From positions 1 through 64,000 of the forward strand of contig CANLXI010000004.1 of NCBI GenBank assembly GCA_947495035.1: 64,000 nucleotides of DNA, written 5' to 3'. The DNA comes from an uncultured Granulosicoccus sp. Lineage in GTDB: Bacteria; Pseudomonadota; Gammaproteobacteria; Granulosicoccales; Granulosicoccaceae. Shown here in pieces: positions 1 to 8,052 of the stretch. The notes below the pieces were generated by a model. It was not told the origin of the DNA. It searched no databases and was given only the letters and a program-made list of their open reading frames with translations. How positions within the stretch are numbered: the stretch's first letter is position 1; every line of letters begins with the position of its first letter. The position numbers and the translations under genes are program-made.

Positions 1-1
1 T

Positions 2-77
2 GCGGGAATAGCTCAGTTGGTAGAGCGCAACCTTGCCAAGGTTGAGGTCGCCAGTTCGAACCTGGTTTCCCGCTCCA
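2..77 (+). tRNA. tRNA-Gly (GCC)
   Basis: A 76-nt cloverleaf can be folded with a 7-bp acceptor stem, a GTTCGAAC-type T loop and an encoded CCA. The anticodon loop TTGCCAA reads GCC. It is the first of two identical glycine tRNA genes, and the Gly-Cys-Leu order resembles glyW-cysT-leuZ of enterobacteria. Confidence 0.97.
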
Positions 78-120
78 ATATTCAAGCAGTACAATCAGTT
101 GTAGTAAAACCATGATCGGT

Positions 121-196
121 GCGGGAATAGCTCAGTTGGTAGAGCGCAACCTTGCCAAGGTTGAGGTCGCCAGTTCGAACCTGGTTTCCCGCTCCA
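121..196 (+). tRNA. tRNA-Gly (GCC), second copy
   Basis: Base-for-base identical to the tRNA at 2-77, and the T immediately upstream is also shared. It has anticodon GCC and an encoded CCA. The two copies start 119 bp apart, which points to a tandem duplication; both look intact. Confidence 0.97.
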
Positions 197-234
197 TATC
201 TGGTCTGGTTTTGGCATGTATGTTCACGACACTC

Positions 235-308
235 GGCTGAGTGGCAGAGTGGCTATGCACCGGATTGCAAATCCGTTTACCTCGGTTCGACTCCGGGCTC
301 AGCCTCCA
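235..308 (+). tRNA. tRNA-Cys (GCA)
   Basis: A 74-nt tRNA with acceptor stem GGCTGAG paired to CTCAGCC, anticodon GCA in the loop ATTGCAAAT, and an encoded CCA. It lies between the glycine and leucine tRNAs and is probably co-transcribed with them. Confidence 0.96.
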
Positions 309-451
309 GGTGTCATTACCCTTGTCCGGCACTGATCCATCGCCGGTCTGACAGAGACGCGCCACTCGTTCTCTGCTCCTGTACTGTATTGTTCTACCGT
401 CAGGTTCTCCAGTCGTATCGCTCCTTACTGGATTCACGAAGCCCCTCAGAT

Positions 452-538
452 GCCCGGGTGGCGAAATTGGTAGACGCAAGAGACTTAAAATCTCTCGACC
501 TTATGGTCGTGCCGGTTCAAGTCCGGCCCCGGGCACCA
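452..538 (+). tRNA. tRNA-Leu (TAA)
   Basis: An 87-nt class II tRNA with a long variable arm, anticodon TAA in the loop CTTAAAA, acceptor stem GCCCGGG/CCCGGGC and an encoded CCA. It is the last tRNA of the cluster. Degenerate sequence begins within about 60 bp of its 3' end, so it may mark an old insertion or recombination point; no att-like repeat was found. Confidence 0.96.
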
Positions 539-596
539 ATGACACGACGACTTGAAGGATATTCGAGCACGTCGGCTATCGTCCCCAACCCCATGA

Positions 597-945
597 ATGG
601 CAGGTAAGCGTCAGGCATCTGATGACCTGGCAAGCTGCCGTAATCTGACTCCATACGTCGTTCACCCAACCGAGATCGATTGGCAGGGTGTCTTGCATCA
701 CGCGGTGCTCCGAGCTGGACAGGTTTTCGATGGTTGCATCGAAGTCCTTCCTCGCCGATGCGGCGATGGGGATCGTCAGGACTTTCATCGAGAGCGTGTT
801 CAAGAATAGACCGAGCATGAAGTAGAAGCTCACCAGGACGCAGAGCAATTCGATCGATGTCAGAGCCGGGTCTTTTACCCACAGCGACATCATCTGGGTA
901 ATTCAGCCGATGGCGAAGGCCGGGTCGAGCCTGAACGCCGCCAGT
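597..945 (-). pseudogene. remnant of a TRAP permease (DctM) fused to an amidase remnant
   Basis: Read on the minus strand, the first part (about 945-760) resembles the DctM gene at 17840-19141: MSLWV...ELL.VLV.FY..LG and LSM.VLTIPI are shared. The reading then jumps to a stretch (about 750-620) that resembles the middle of the amidase at 16509-17843: F..TIE.LSS..HRV and TLP.DLG..N.VWSQI. DNA similarity to 16.93-17.05 kb and 18.10-18.28 kb can be followed by eye. Relative to that locus about 1 kb is missing at the join. I see this as a decayed second copy of the amidase/TRAP locus with an internal deletion, not a functional gene. From 946 to 1168 I see only AT-rich leader sequence of the next gene. 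Confidence 0.8.
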
Positions 946-1168
946 GGTACGACATCGGTTGCTTGCAGGGGACAAGTAATACAAACCTGGCTCGTGCACG
1001 GTGACCGCCAGCTGCAATGGGCAGCTACCTACTTGAACACTATCGGAGCAACCGTATAGCTCATCATTCTTCACTTATTTCTAATAATGGTTTTACTATT
1101 TTGAATATTGTTTATTAAAACTCAATCAAATAGTCTGGATCCACCTTGAAAAGAAGCAGGAGTCTGAT

Positions 1169-2248
1169 GTGACACCTTCTCGCTACAGAATCGCAGCGAT
1201 CCCCGGGGACGGTATAGGCAAGGAAACCATGCCTGAAGGCGTGCGTGTTCTTGACATCGCTGCGCAAAAATTTGGTATCGAACTGGAATGGACGTGGTTC
1301 GATTTCGCCAGCGCTGATTACTACGTAGAACACGGCAAGATGATGCCGGATAACTGGCGTGACCTTTTGCAAGGCTTTGACTCGATCTACTTCGGTGCCG
1401 TTGGCTGGCCGGATCTGGTGCCTGACCACATATCCTTGTGGGATTCACTGCTTCAGTTTCGTCGCGAATTCGATCAGTACGTCAACCTGCGTCCAGTGCG
1501 CTTGATGCCCGGTGTGAAGTCGCCTCTGGTCGGACGTAAGCCGGGTGATATTGACTTCTATGTCGTACGTGAAAACACGGAAGGTGAGTACTCCAGTGTG
1601 GGTGGCATGATGTTCCCGGGTACCGAGCGCGAGGTGGTGGTTCAGGAAACCGTGATGTCCCGTATTGGCGTCGATCGCATTCTGAAATTCGCCTTTGAAC
1701 TGGCGCAAAGTCGGCCGAAGAAGCACCTGACATCTGCCACCAAGTCCAATGGTATGGCTATTACCATGCCCTATTGGGATGGGCGTGTGGAGGAAATGAG
1801 CAAGCAGTACCCAGGTGTCGACGTCGACAAATACCACGTTGACATTCTCGCAGCCAACTTCGTGCTGCATCCCGACTGGTTCGACGTGGTGGTGGCGAGT
1901 AATCTGTTCGGTGACATCCTGTCCGACCTTGGACCGGCCTGTACAGGCACCATTGGTATTGCGCCATCTGCCAATATCAACCCCGACAGGAAGTATCCAA
2001 GTCTGTTCGAGCCGGTACACGGCTCGGCACCGGATATTGCAGGCAAAGGAGTCGCCAACCCGATCGGTCAGATCTGGTGCGGAGCAATGATGCTTGATCA
2101 CTTGGGACATCCGGCTGCCGGTGCCGCCGTGCTGGATGCTATCGAACAGGTGCTCGCACGAGGGCCGGAAGAAGCTCCGCTAACAGCCGATCTGGGTGGG
2201 CGCGGTAATACGGTTGAGCTGGGCAAGGCGATTGCCGAGACGCTGTAA
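1169..2248 (+). CDS. ttuC: tartrate dehydrogenase / D-malate dehydrogenase (decarboxylating)
   Basis: A 359-residue member of the isocitrate/isopropylmalate dehydrogenase family, of the usual length. It should oxidise tartrate or D-malate (or a similar 2-hydroxy acid) with NAD, using Mg/Mn. Visible features are the N-terminal IPGDGIGKE (11-18), substrate-binding arginines near 98-99, 108 and 134, Lys192 in TKSNG, and metal-binding aspartates at 225, 249 and 253, the last two in NLFGDILSD. The start is GTG at 1169, with AGGAG at 1158-1162; the in-frame alternatives are worse. It is the first gene of a same-strand cluster of oxidoreductases, consistent with hydroxydicarboxylate catabolism. Tartrate versus D-malate cannot be separated by sequence alone; isopropylmalate dehydrogenase is unlikely because no leuCD genes are near. 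Confidence 0.88.
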   Translation: MTPSRYRIAAIPGDGIGKETMPEGVRVLDIAAQKFGIELEWTWFDFASADYYVEHGKMMPDNWRDLLQGFDSIYFGAVGWPDLVPDHISLWDSLLQFRREFDQYVNLRPVRLMPGVKSPLVGRKPGDIDFYVVRENTEGEYSSVGGMMFPGTEREVVVQETVMSRIGVDRILKFAFELAQSRPKKHLTSATKSNGMAITMPYWDGRVEEMSKQYPGVDVDKYHVDILAANFVLHPDWFDVVVASNLFGDILSDLGPACTGTIGIAPSANINPDRKYPSLFEPVHGSAPDIAGKGVANPIGQIWCGAMMLDHLGHPAAGAAVLDAIEQVLARGPEEAPLTADLGGRGNTVELGKAIAETL

Positions 2249-2304
2249 TACAACCACGACGCCGTAGGGCAGGTGTAGGACTAGATAATTCTGAGGCTTG
2301 AGTA

Positions 2305-3756
2305 ATGCAATTACATGACGAACAACTGCTTCGACAGCAGTGCTTTATCAATGGTGAGTGGGTTTCTGCCGATAGCGGTGAGGTCATCAGGGTCAACAAC
2401 CCTGCGACTGCGGATGATATTGGTACCGTCCCGAGCCTGTCTCAACTCGAGGTCCGTAGCGCAGTCGAGGCTGCAAATGCCAGCTTGCCGGCATGGCGTG
2501 CCCGGACGGCGAAAGATCGAGCAATTATACTGCGTCGCTGGTTTGACCTGTGTATGGAAAACCAGGATGACCTCGCTCGAATCCTGACTTTGGAGCAAGG
2601 CAAGCCTTTTCAGGAGGCCAAGGGTGAAATTGCTTACGGATCCGCCTTTATCGAATGGTTCGCGGAGGAGGCCAAGCGGGCGTATGGCGACGTCATTCCG
2701 GCTCCGGCTACAGATCGACGAATCATCGTGACCAAGGAACCGGTGGGAGTTGTTGCCGCCATTACCCCCTGGAACTTCCCGAATGCCATGATTACCCGCA
2801 AGGCTGCAGCCGCCATGGCTGCCGGTTGTACTGTGGTAGTCAAGCCCGCATCCAGCACACCGTATTCCGCGCTGGCTCTGGCAGAACTTGGCAAACGAGC
2901 GGGTATCCCCGACGGTGTGTTCAATGTCGTGACCGGCTCAGCCCGCGTCGTTGGCGGCGAGCTGACCGCAAACCCCACCGTTCGCAAGCTGTCCTTTACA
3001 GGCTCGACTGAGGTGGGCAAGACTCTGATGGAGCAATGTGCCAGGACAGTGAAAAAAGTATCAATGGAACTGGGTGGCAACGCACCTTTCATTATCTTCG
3101 ACGATGCTGACCTTGACAAGGCGGTTCAGGGAGTAATGGCCTCCAAGTTCCGTAACGCTGGTCAAACCTGTGTCTGCGCCAACAGGATCTTCGTGCATGA
3201 CGGTATTTACGATGCGTTTGCCGAACGTCTTGCAAGTGCGGTCAGGGCGCTGGAGATCGGCAATGGACTGGACGCTGGAGTGACAATCGGGCCAATGATT
3301 GACGAGGCCGCAGTAGAAAAGGTCGAGCAGCATATCAGCGATGCTACATCCAGAGGCGCCAGTACCTACCTTGGGGGCAAGCGTCATGCCATGGGTGGTA
3401 CTTTCTTTGAACCTACGATTCTCACCGATGTGACTGCCGATGCACTGTTGATGAACGAAGAGACTTTCGGGCCTGTGGCGCCCCTTATTCGATTCAGTCA
3501 TGAATCTGATGTCATCAACAAGGCAAATGACACTGAGTTTGGTCTGGCTTGTTATTTCTACAGTCGCGACATCGGACGTGTATGGCGCGTGGCCGAGGCT
3601 CTGGAGTACGGCATTGTCGGGATCAATGAGGGCATAATTTCAACTGAACTAGCGCCTTTCGGTGGTGTAAAGGAATCGGGTGTAGGCCGAGAGGGTTCAA
3701 AGTACGGTATCGAGGATTACCTCGAGATCAAATACATGTGCATGGGTGGCCTTTAA
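2305..3756 (+). CDS. gabD: NAD(P)-dependent succinate-semialdehyde-type aldehyde dehydrogenase
   Basis: A 483-residue aldehyde dehydrogenase, the size of E. coli GabD. It shows PWNFP (155-159), the cofactor-loop FTGSTEVG (231-238), the general base Glu255 in MELGG, and the nucleophile Cys289 in GQTCVC. The second cysteine two residues on (Cys291) is typical of GabD enzymes. It should oxidise a semialdehyde, such as succinate or a related oxo-acid semialdehyde, to the dicarboxylate in the cytoplasm. It starts 56 bp after the tartrate dehydrogenase, so co-transcription is likely. No GABA transaminase is present, so the true substrate may be another semialdehyde of this cluster. Confidence 0.85.
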   Translation: MQLHDEQLLRQQCFINGEWVSADSGEVIRVNNPATADDIGTVPSLSQLEVRSAVEAANASLPAWRARTAKDRAIILRRWFDLCMENQDDLARILTLEQGKPFQEAKGEIAYGSAFIEWFAEEAKRAYGDVIPAPATDRRIIVTKEPVGVVAAITPWNFPNAMITRKAAAAMAAGCTVVVKPASSTPYSALALAELGKRAGIPDGVFNVVTGSARVVGGELTANPTVRKLSFTGSTEVGKTLMEQCARTVKKVSMELGGNAPFIIFDDADLDKAVQGVMASKFRNAGQTCVCANRIFVHDGIYDAFAERLASAVRALEIGNGLDAGVTIGPMIDEAAVEKVEQHISDATSRGASTYLGGKRHAMGGTFFEPTILTDVTADALLMNEETFGPVAPLIRFSHESDVINKANDTEFGLACYFYSRDIGRVWRVAEALEYGIVGINEGIISTELAPFGGVKESGVGREGSKYGIEDYLEIKYMCMGGL

Positions 3757-3790
3757 CCGCTTGCAGACAATACCAACGAAGGGGAGACCT

Positions 3791-4690
3791 ATGGAAAAGC
3801 AAAACATGACACAGCGCATCGGGGTGATCGGAATTGGCCTCATGGGGCACGGTATTGCCAGTAACATCCTCAAGAACGGCTGGACACTGAACTTTCTGGA
3901 TCATCCTGGCAATCAACCGGTGGATCAGCTGCTTGCGGACGGGGCCAAGGCATTCAACACCGGCCGAGAGCTCGCTGGTGCCTGTGATGTAATCATACTT
4001 TGTGTGACTGGATCACCTCAGGTTGAAGATGTACTGACGCGGGAAGACGGCGTTCTGAATGGTTTGCAAAAGGGCACTGTGATCATCGACTGTTCGACGG
4101 CGATCCCAACCTCGACCATATCCATTGCCGAGCGGGTCATTGCAGCCGGCGGATGTTTTCTGGATGCGCCAATGACTCGCACGCCAAAAGAAGCGGCACA
4201 GGGGCGCCTTAACCTGATCGTGGGTGGTGAACTCGACATCTTCGAGAAGCAGCTGCCGCTGCTACGAACCTTTTCCGAGAATATCACCTATGCAGGGGCC
4301 GTTGGATCAGGGCACAAGCTCAAGTTATTGCACAACTTCGTGTCTCTTGGGTTTTCTGCGGTACTCGCTGAAGCCGCTGCTTGTGCCGAGCTGAATGATG
4401 TCGACCCGCAAGTACTGGTAGAGGTGCTATCCAAGGGTGGCGGAGCCGGTGCCGTTCTTCAACGTTTGCAACCTTATATTCTTGAGCGAGACAGTTCCGG
4501 GTTCAACTTTTCCATTTCCAATGCCCACAAGGATATCGGCTATTACCTTTCCATGGTTGAGGCTGCAGATGCCAGTCACACAGTGGCCGATGGTATTTTT
4601 GGCACTTTGAACTCCGCATTGCAGTCTGGTTTTGGTCAAACGAGCATTCCGGAACTGATCACTATCCTGAACGAAAAAGAGGGTAGCTGA
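3791..4690 (+). CDS. 3-hydroxyisobutyrate/tartronate-semialdehyde reductase family dehydrogenase
   Basis: A 299-residue beta-hydroxyacid dehydrogenase. It has the dinucleotide-binding IGVIGIGLMGHGIA at the N terminus, the substrate loop CSTAIPTST, the DAPM...A..G.L pattern, and the catalytic lysine in GSGHKLKLLHN. The family reduces tartronate semialdehyde to glycerate or oxidises 3-hydroxyisobutyrate. ATG 3791 is chosen because GGGGAG lies just upstream; a longer reading from 3746 would overlap the preceding gene. It belongs to the same apparent operon. With the tartrate dehydrogenase upstream and a hydroxypyruvate-reductase-like gene downstream, a role in the tartronate semialdehyde/glycerate branch is plausible but is inference. 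Confidence 0.85.
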   Translation: MEKQNMTQRIGVIGIGLMGHGIASNILKNGWTLNFLDHPGNQPVDQLLADGAKAFNTGRELAGACDVIILCVTGSPQVEDVLTREDGVLNGLQKGTVIIDCSTAIPTSTISIAERVIAAGGCFLDAPMTRTPKEAAQGRLNLIVGGELDIFEKQLPLLRTFSENITYAGAVGSGHKLKLLHNFVSLGFSAVLAEAAACAELNDVDPQVLVEVLSKGGGAGAVLQRLQPYILERDSSGFNFSISNAHKDIGYYLSMVEAADASHTVADGIFGTLNSALQSGFGQTSIPELITILNEKEGS

Positions 4691-4711
4691 TCAGTATCAT
4701 TGATTTCAGGT

Positions 4712-4727
4712 GGGGCCTGCTGGCCCC
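4712..4727 (+). terminator. possible intrinsic terminator
   Basis: A GC-only 6-bp stem GGGGCC/GGCCCC with a TGCT loop, followed by TTGT, lies 22 bp after the stop codon of the beta-hydroxyacid dehydrogenase. The T tract is weak, so it may only attenuate. Confidence 0.45.
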
Positions 4728-4742
4728 TTGTCGAAGTTGAGG

Positions 4743-4973
4743 GTTGGTATCGATCCAATGCATTCCGACGTGTTGAGGATCGTGAAATCGGCGATGGACA
4801 TGACCAGATCTTTCCTCGGCTTGATCCGTTTCGTGGACGCTCGGCAAGGGGGAATCTCATCAGGGGCTATTTCGCGTGGCGTGAGATCCTGTTTCCTGGC
4901 AGTACTGTTTGTTCTTGCTCTGCTGACCTGTTTTTCGCAGATCCCGTTCTGGTTGCCGATGTTGATTGGATGA
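4743..4973 (+). pseudogene. C-terminal remnant of a TRAP transporter large permease (DctM)
   Basis: In one frame without internal stops this stretch reads like the last 75 residues of a DctM permease: VGIDP.H near its start, GAISR in the middle, then a membrane segment ending SQIPFWLPMLIG and a stop at 4971-4973. Such an ending (PQ.SLWLP) is typical of DctM proteins. The usual TPPVG motif is lost (TRSFLG in its place), and the whole N-terminal part and the DctP/DctQ genes are missing. No ribosome binding site is convincing. I read it as a truncated relic of a TRAP transporter that once belonged to this cluster. Confidence 0.65.
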
Positions 4974-5010
4974 TCAACCGACTCATCGAAAACCTCTAGG
5001 ATTAAAGTCT

Positions 5011-5973
5011 ATGAAAACTTTCCATGGTGTTTTTCTCGATGTAAAGCCGCTCGATCAGAATGATCTGACGCTGGAACACTTGAGGAGTGCATTCTCCAGG
5101 CTGGACAGCTACGAGAACACCCCGGCTGATCAAGTGATACATCGCCTTTCAGGGGCCCAGGTGGCGATAGTCAACAAGGTTCAGTTGACTGCGGATGTAC
5201 TGGCAGCTAGTCCTGCGCTCAAGCTTGTACTGATTGCTGCGACGGGGCTGAACAATGTTGATCTTGAAGCCGCAAAACGCCTCGGAATTACCGTCTGCAA
5301 TTGTTCCGGCTATGGCACCGCCACCGTTGCTCAGCATAGTCTGATGCTATTGCTTGCACTTGCAACCAGTTTGCCTGACTATCAAACGGCAGTGAGAGCG
5401 GGGCGTTGGCAAGAAGCCGGGTATTTCTGCTTTCTTGACTTTCCCATAGTCGAACTGTCTGGCAAGACGCTAGGAGTGCTGGGCCAGGGAGAACTCGGTG
5501 GAGCAGTGTCCAAGCTGGCGGAGGCCTTCGGCATGAACGTAATTACCGCCAATCTTCCCGGACGTCCGCCAAAACCTGAGCGCCGATCTCTGGACGAGTT
5601 GTTGCAAGAGGTCGACGCACTCTCGCTTCACTGTCCGCTGACAGAGCAAACGAAAAACCTTATCGGCGAGCGAGAACTCTCGCTGATGAAACCCGGAGCA
5701 TTCATAGTCAACACGGCGAGAGGTGGGTTGATCGAGGAGCAGGCTCTGGCTGATGCGTTAAGACGAGGTCATCTTGGAGGAGCTGCAACTGATGTTCTCA
5801 CTCAAGAGCCACCTGTCAATGGTAACCCCTTGTTGGCGGATGATGTCCCACGTCTGATCATAACTCCCCATAGTGCCTGGGGCAGTCTCGATGCTCGTCA
5901 ACGCATCGTTGATCAGCTTGTCGAGAACGTGAAAGCTTTCAGATCGGGTGAGACAATTCGTCGTGTAGCGTAG
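5011..5973 (+). CDS. D-2-hydroxyacid dehydrogenase (hydroxypyruvate/glyoxylate reductase-like)
   Basis: A 320-residue NAD(P)-dependent D-2-hydroxyacid dehydrogenase of normal length. It has the Rossmann motif LGQGELG, the catalytic arginine in NTARGG, a glutamate in TQEPP, and the catalytic histidine in TPHSAWG. The family reduces hydroxypyruvate or glyoxylate, or oxidises D-hydroxyacids, in the cytosol. ATG 5011 is preferred, with AGGA at 4998-5001; an in-frame ATG at 4966 would sit inside the DctM remnant. Next to a tartrate dehydrogenase, a hydroxypyruvate reductase role (as TtuD beside TtuC in Agrobacterium vitis) is a reasonable guess. Confidence 0.85.
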   Translation: MKTFHGVFLDVKPLDQNDLTLEHLRSAFSRLDSYENTPADQVIHRLSGAQVAIVNKVQLTADVLAASPALKLVLIAATGLNNVDLEAAKRLGITVCNCSGYGTATVAQHSLMLLLALATSLPDYQTAVRAGRWQEAGYFCFLDFPIVELSGKTLGVLGQGELGGAVSKLAEAFGMNVITANLPGRPPKPERRSLDELLQEVDALSLHCPLTEQTKNLIGERELSLMKPGAFIVNTARGGLIEEQALADALRRGHLGGAATDVLTQEPPVNGNPLLADDVPRLIITPHSAWGSLDARQRIVDQLVENVKAFRSGETIRRVA

Positions 5974-6291
5974 TCGTCAGGATATCTGTTGGCATGCGGA
6001 GCTTGCAGCCTGTTGATTACCTCCCTTGCAGTATTGGGGTCGGGTCGATTTGTCACCGCGTAACCAGAATGATGGAGAATTTGTCGGTGAGGATATTGTT
6101 CATGAATCTATCTACACAACGAATTACTGCGATGAATTCATTTCCTGTAATCGTAGGTGAAGGACGACTCGCAAGATGATCGGTGAGGATATGAAGCATG
6201 ATAACTGATTGTTCGTTCCGCATGACGCCGAAGGTGGTCTTCATTCCAGTCGGGCTGAGTGTCTGGTACCTGGTCGGTGACTGCAAGTTCT

Positions 6292-6330
6292 TGTTCCATT
6301 CGAGAGAGCATCAATATGTCGAATGGAACA
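6292..6330. repeat. perfect 12-bp inverted repeat with 15-nt spacer
   Basis: TGTTCCATTCGA at 6292-6303 is repeated exactly as its reverse complement at 6319-6330. No T tract follows, so it is not an obvious terminator. It could be an mRNA hairpin, an operator pair or the end of a lost small element. Confidence 0.6.
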
Positions 6331-6570
6331 GGTATGCGTAATCCAGGCTGGTTTTCTGTGCGGCTTGTACAGGGACGGGGAAATATCCTGATCGGCTTGT
6401 CCATGATAACCATCAATTGCAAGAAATATTTTCAGTCAACTATCGAGAATGTTCGTGAGATCCGTTGAAAAAGAGGCAGCTGTTATCTCGGGTAGTTGCC
6501 TTTGTTGGTGTTGGGGTTTTCTGTCGGTAGGGGTTTGATGATTTATTTTGAATTGATGAATTCGATATTA

Positions 6571-6622
6571 ATGAAAACGTTCATGCAAGGTCGTTGACTT
6601 GTGGTTGGTGTATTAGTAGCAT
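6571..6622 (+). promoter_or_regulatory. candidate promoter and operator for the DapA-like gene
   Basis: TTGACT at 6594-6599 and TAGCAT at 6617-6622, 17 bp apart, form a weak sigma-70-like promoter about 95 bp before the start codon. Just upstream, ATGAA-AACG-TTCAT (6571-6584) is a perfect 5-bp inverted repeat and a possible operator. A similar ATGAAT/ATTCAT palindrome lies at 7915-7926, upstream of the TctC gene. Confidence 0.35.
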
Positions 6623-6715
6623 GATTATATAAAATAAGGATAAAAAGCTCGTTATTATAATGGGTTGCAATATTAACTGATTTTCAGATTATTATATTTT
6701 CGGAGGTATTGAGGG

Positions 6716-7612
6716 ATGGCGATGAGAAATCTGGATGGAATACATTACATGATTCCAACTCCTTTCACCGAGACGGAAGATCTTGATTTGGAGCCCATCG
6801 CGGGTATGGTGGACCTCTCCGTCAAAGACGGATGCAAGGGGGTTGTCTGCCTTGGGGTTACCGGAGAGGCCAATCGGCTCGATGACAAGGAAAGAAACCT
6901 GGTGATCGAGGAGACAGTAAGAGCGGCCGGTGGCCGGATCGAGGTGACTGTAGGTACTAGTGGGACTGGTACACGGCAAACTGTTGAACGATGCAAGTTG
7001 GCTGAATCGCTTGGAGCAACGGCAGTCATGGTGGCGGCGGTGCCAATGCCCAAGTCGAATTTGAAGAGGCTGTACGAATATTATGTTGCGGTTGCTGGAG
7101 CAGTAAATATCCAGGTAGTCGTCCAGGATTATCCTGCAGTTACCGGCGTGCAGATGCCCCCGGATTTCATCGCCAAACTGGTGGATGACTTCGAGAATAT
7201 CAATTACCTGAAGCTTGAAGATACGCCTTGTCCGCAGAAGGTTACGGAAATCAGGAATCTGACTGGCGACGCCTTGGGGATATTCGGAGGCCTGGGAGGT
7301 GTATACCTGTATGAAGAGTTATGCCGGGGTGCGGTCGGTGCAATGTCGGGTTTTGCCTATCAGAATATATTTGTCCAAATGTACGATCTGATTCAGGCAG
7401 GAGATAAAAAGGGTGCCGGAGAGGTGTTCTATAAATATCTGCCTGCCATTCGGCTGCAGTTTACCCAGGGTCTTCTGATCAGTCTGCGAAAGGAAATCAT
7501 GAAACGTCGTGGATTGATGACCTGCACGAGAATGAGACATCCCGGTGTCGAAGCGGATCAGACAACCATTGATGAGTTGTTCGCTCTGCTTGATGAATTA
7601 GGTCTCGAGTAG
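6716..7612 (+). CDS. dihydrodipicolinate synthase (DapA) family lyase/dehydratase
   Basis: A 298-residue class I aldolase-type TIM barrel. It shows GVTGEA (48-52, the substrate carboxylate loop), Tyr139 in QDYPAVTG and the Schiff-base Lys166 in NYLKLED. The family includes DapA, N-acetylneuraminate lyase, KDG aldolase and 5-dehydro-4-deoxyglucarate dehydratase. A catabolic role is likely because the gene sits beside dehydrogenases and a tricarboxylate-type transporter, not with lysine genes. GGAGG at 6702-6706 fixes ATG 6716. The substrate is probably a 2-oxo acid, but which one cannot be told. Confidence 0.85.
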   Translation: MAMRNLDGIHYMIPTPFTETEDLDLEPIAGMVDLSVKDGCKGVVCLGVTGEANRLDDKERNLVIEETVRAAGGRIEVTVGTSGTGTRQTVERCKLAESLGATAVMVAAVPMPKSNLKRLYEYYVAVAGAVNIQVVVQDYPAVTGVQMPPDFIAKLVDDFENINYLKLEDTPCPQKVTEIRNLTGDALGIFGGLGGVYLYEELCRGAVGAMSGFAYQNIFVQMYDLIQAGDKKGAGEVFYKYLPAIRLQFTQGLLISLRKEIMKRRGLMTCTRMRHPGVEADQTTIDELFALLDELGLE

Positions 7613-8052
7613 ATGGCTCTCTGGTTCAGACTTTCTTCAACAAGTAGCTTCAGAAGAGCGACAGCCTGTTCGAGTTCATGCAGGACTTCGGTACCTGGGA
7701 GCAGTGCGTACGGCTTTTTATGACTGGAGTTGCCCGAAGACTTTGTAGGTTGCGGATGCAGTGGACAAGTTCATTGGGCACTGGAAGACGTCCGAAAGTG
7801 TTGCAGTGCAGCCGCAGATAGTAGCGGTCGATCCGGGCCGGTTACACCTGGTTGGACAACACCAGGCTGCCGCTGATTCGAATGGTTGCTGGCCTTGCAC
7901 CTGTTGCCCGGAGAATGAATATTCATGGGGAGGAAGAGTAGGAAAAAGCAGTAGTAATCTGGTTTGATCAATACTTCCGGGTTTTTGACAAGCAAGAGCA
8001 CGGGAAGTTGACATTATTAAATATAAATAATTAACTTGGTTGGAAGCAAATA
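7613..8052. other. 440-bp gap with no recognisable gene
   Basis: No supported coding sequence. It contains a perfect 12-bp palindrome ATGAATATTCAT at 7915-7926 and, at 8008-8013, TTGACA followed by AT-rich sequence ending 40 bp before the TctC start, a possible promoter. The earlier part (7650-7900) has protein-like short frames on both strands but nothing I can name; it may be a decayed gene. Confidence 0.5.

Larger units (their letters stand above)
5974..6715. other. 742-bp gap with repeats, no recognisable gene
   Basis: No open reading frame here looks like a known protein. It holds an imperfect direct repeat TCGGTGAGGATAT-N4-CATGA at 6084 and 6180 (96 bp apart), a perfect 12-bp inverted repeat (6292-6303 and 6319-6330), and an AT-rich promoter region from about 6540. 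It may be a decayed gene plus the control region of the next gene. Confidence 0.6.

Noticed and set aside
539..1168. Integrated element with att site at tRNA-Leu
   Set aside because: No integrase gene and no second copy of the tRNA 3' end was seen; only a decayed operon fragment is present.
3746..3790. Longer N terminus of the beta-hydroxyacid dehydrogenase
   Set aside because: It would overlap the upstream gene, and a good ribosome binding site precedes ATG 3791.
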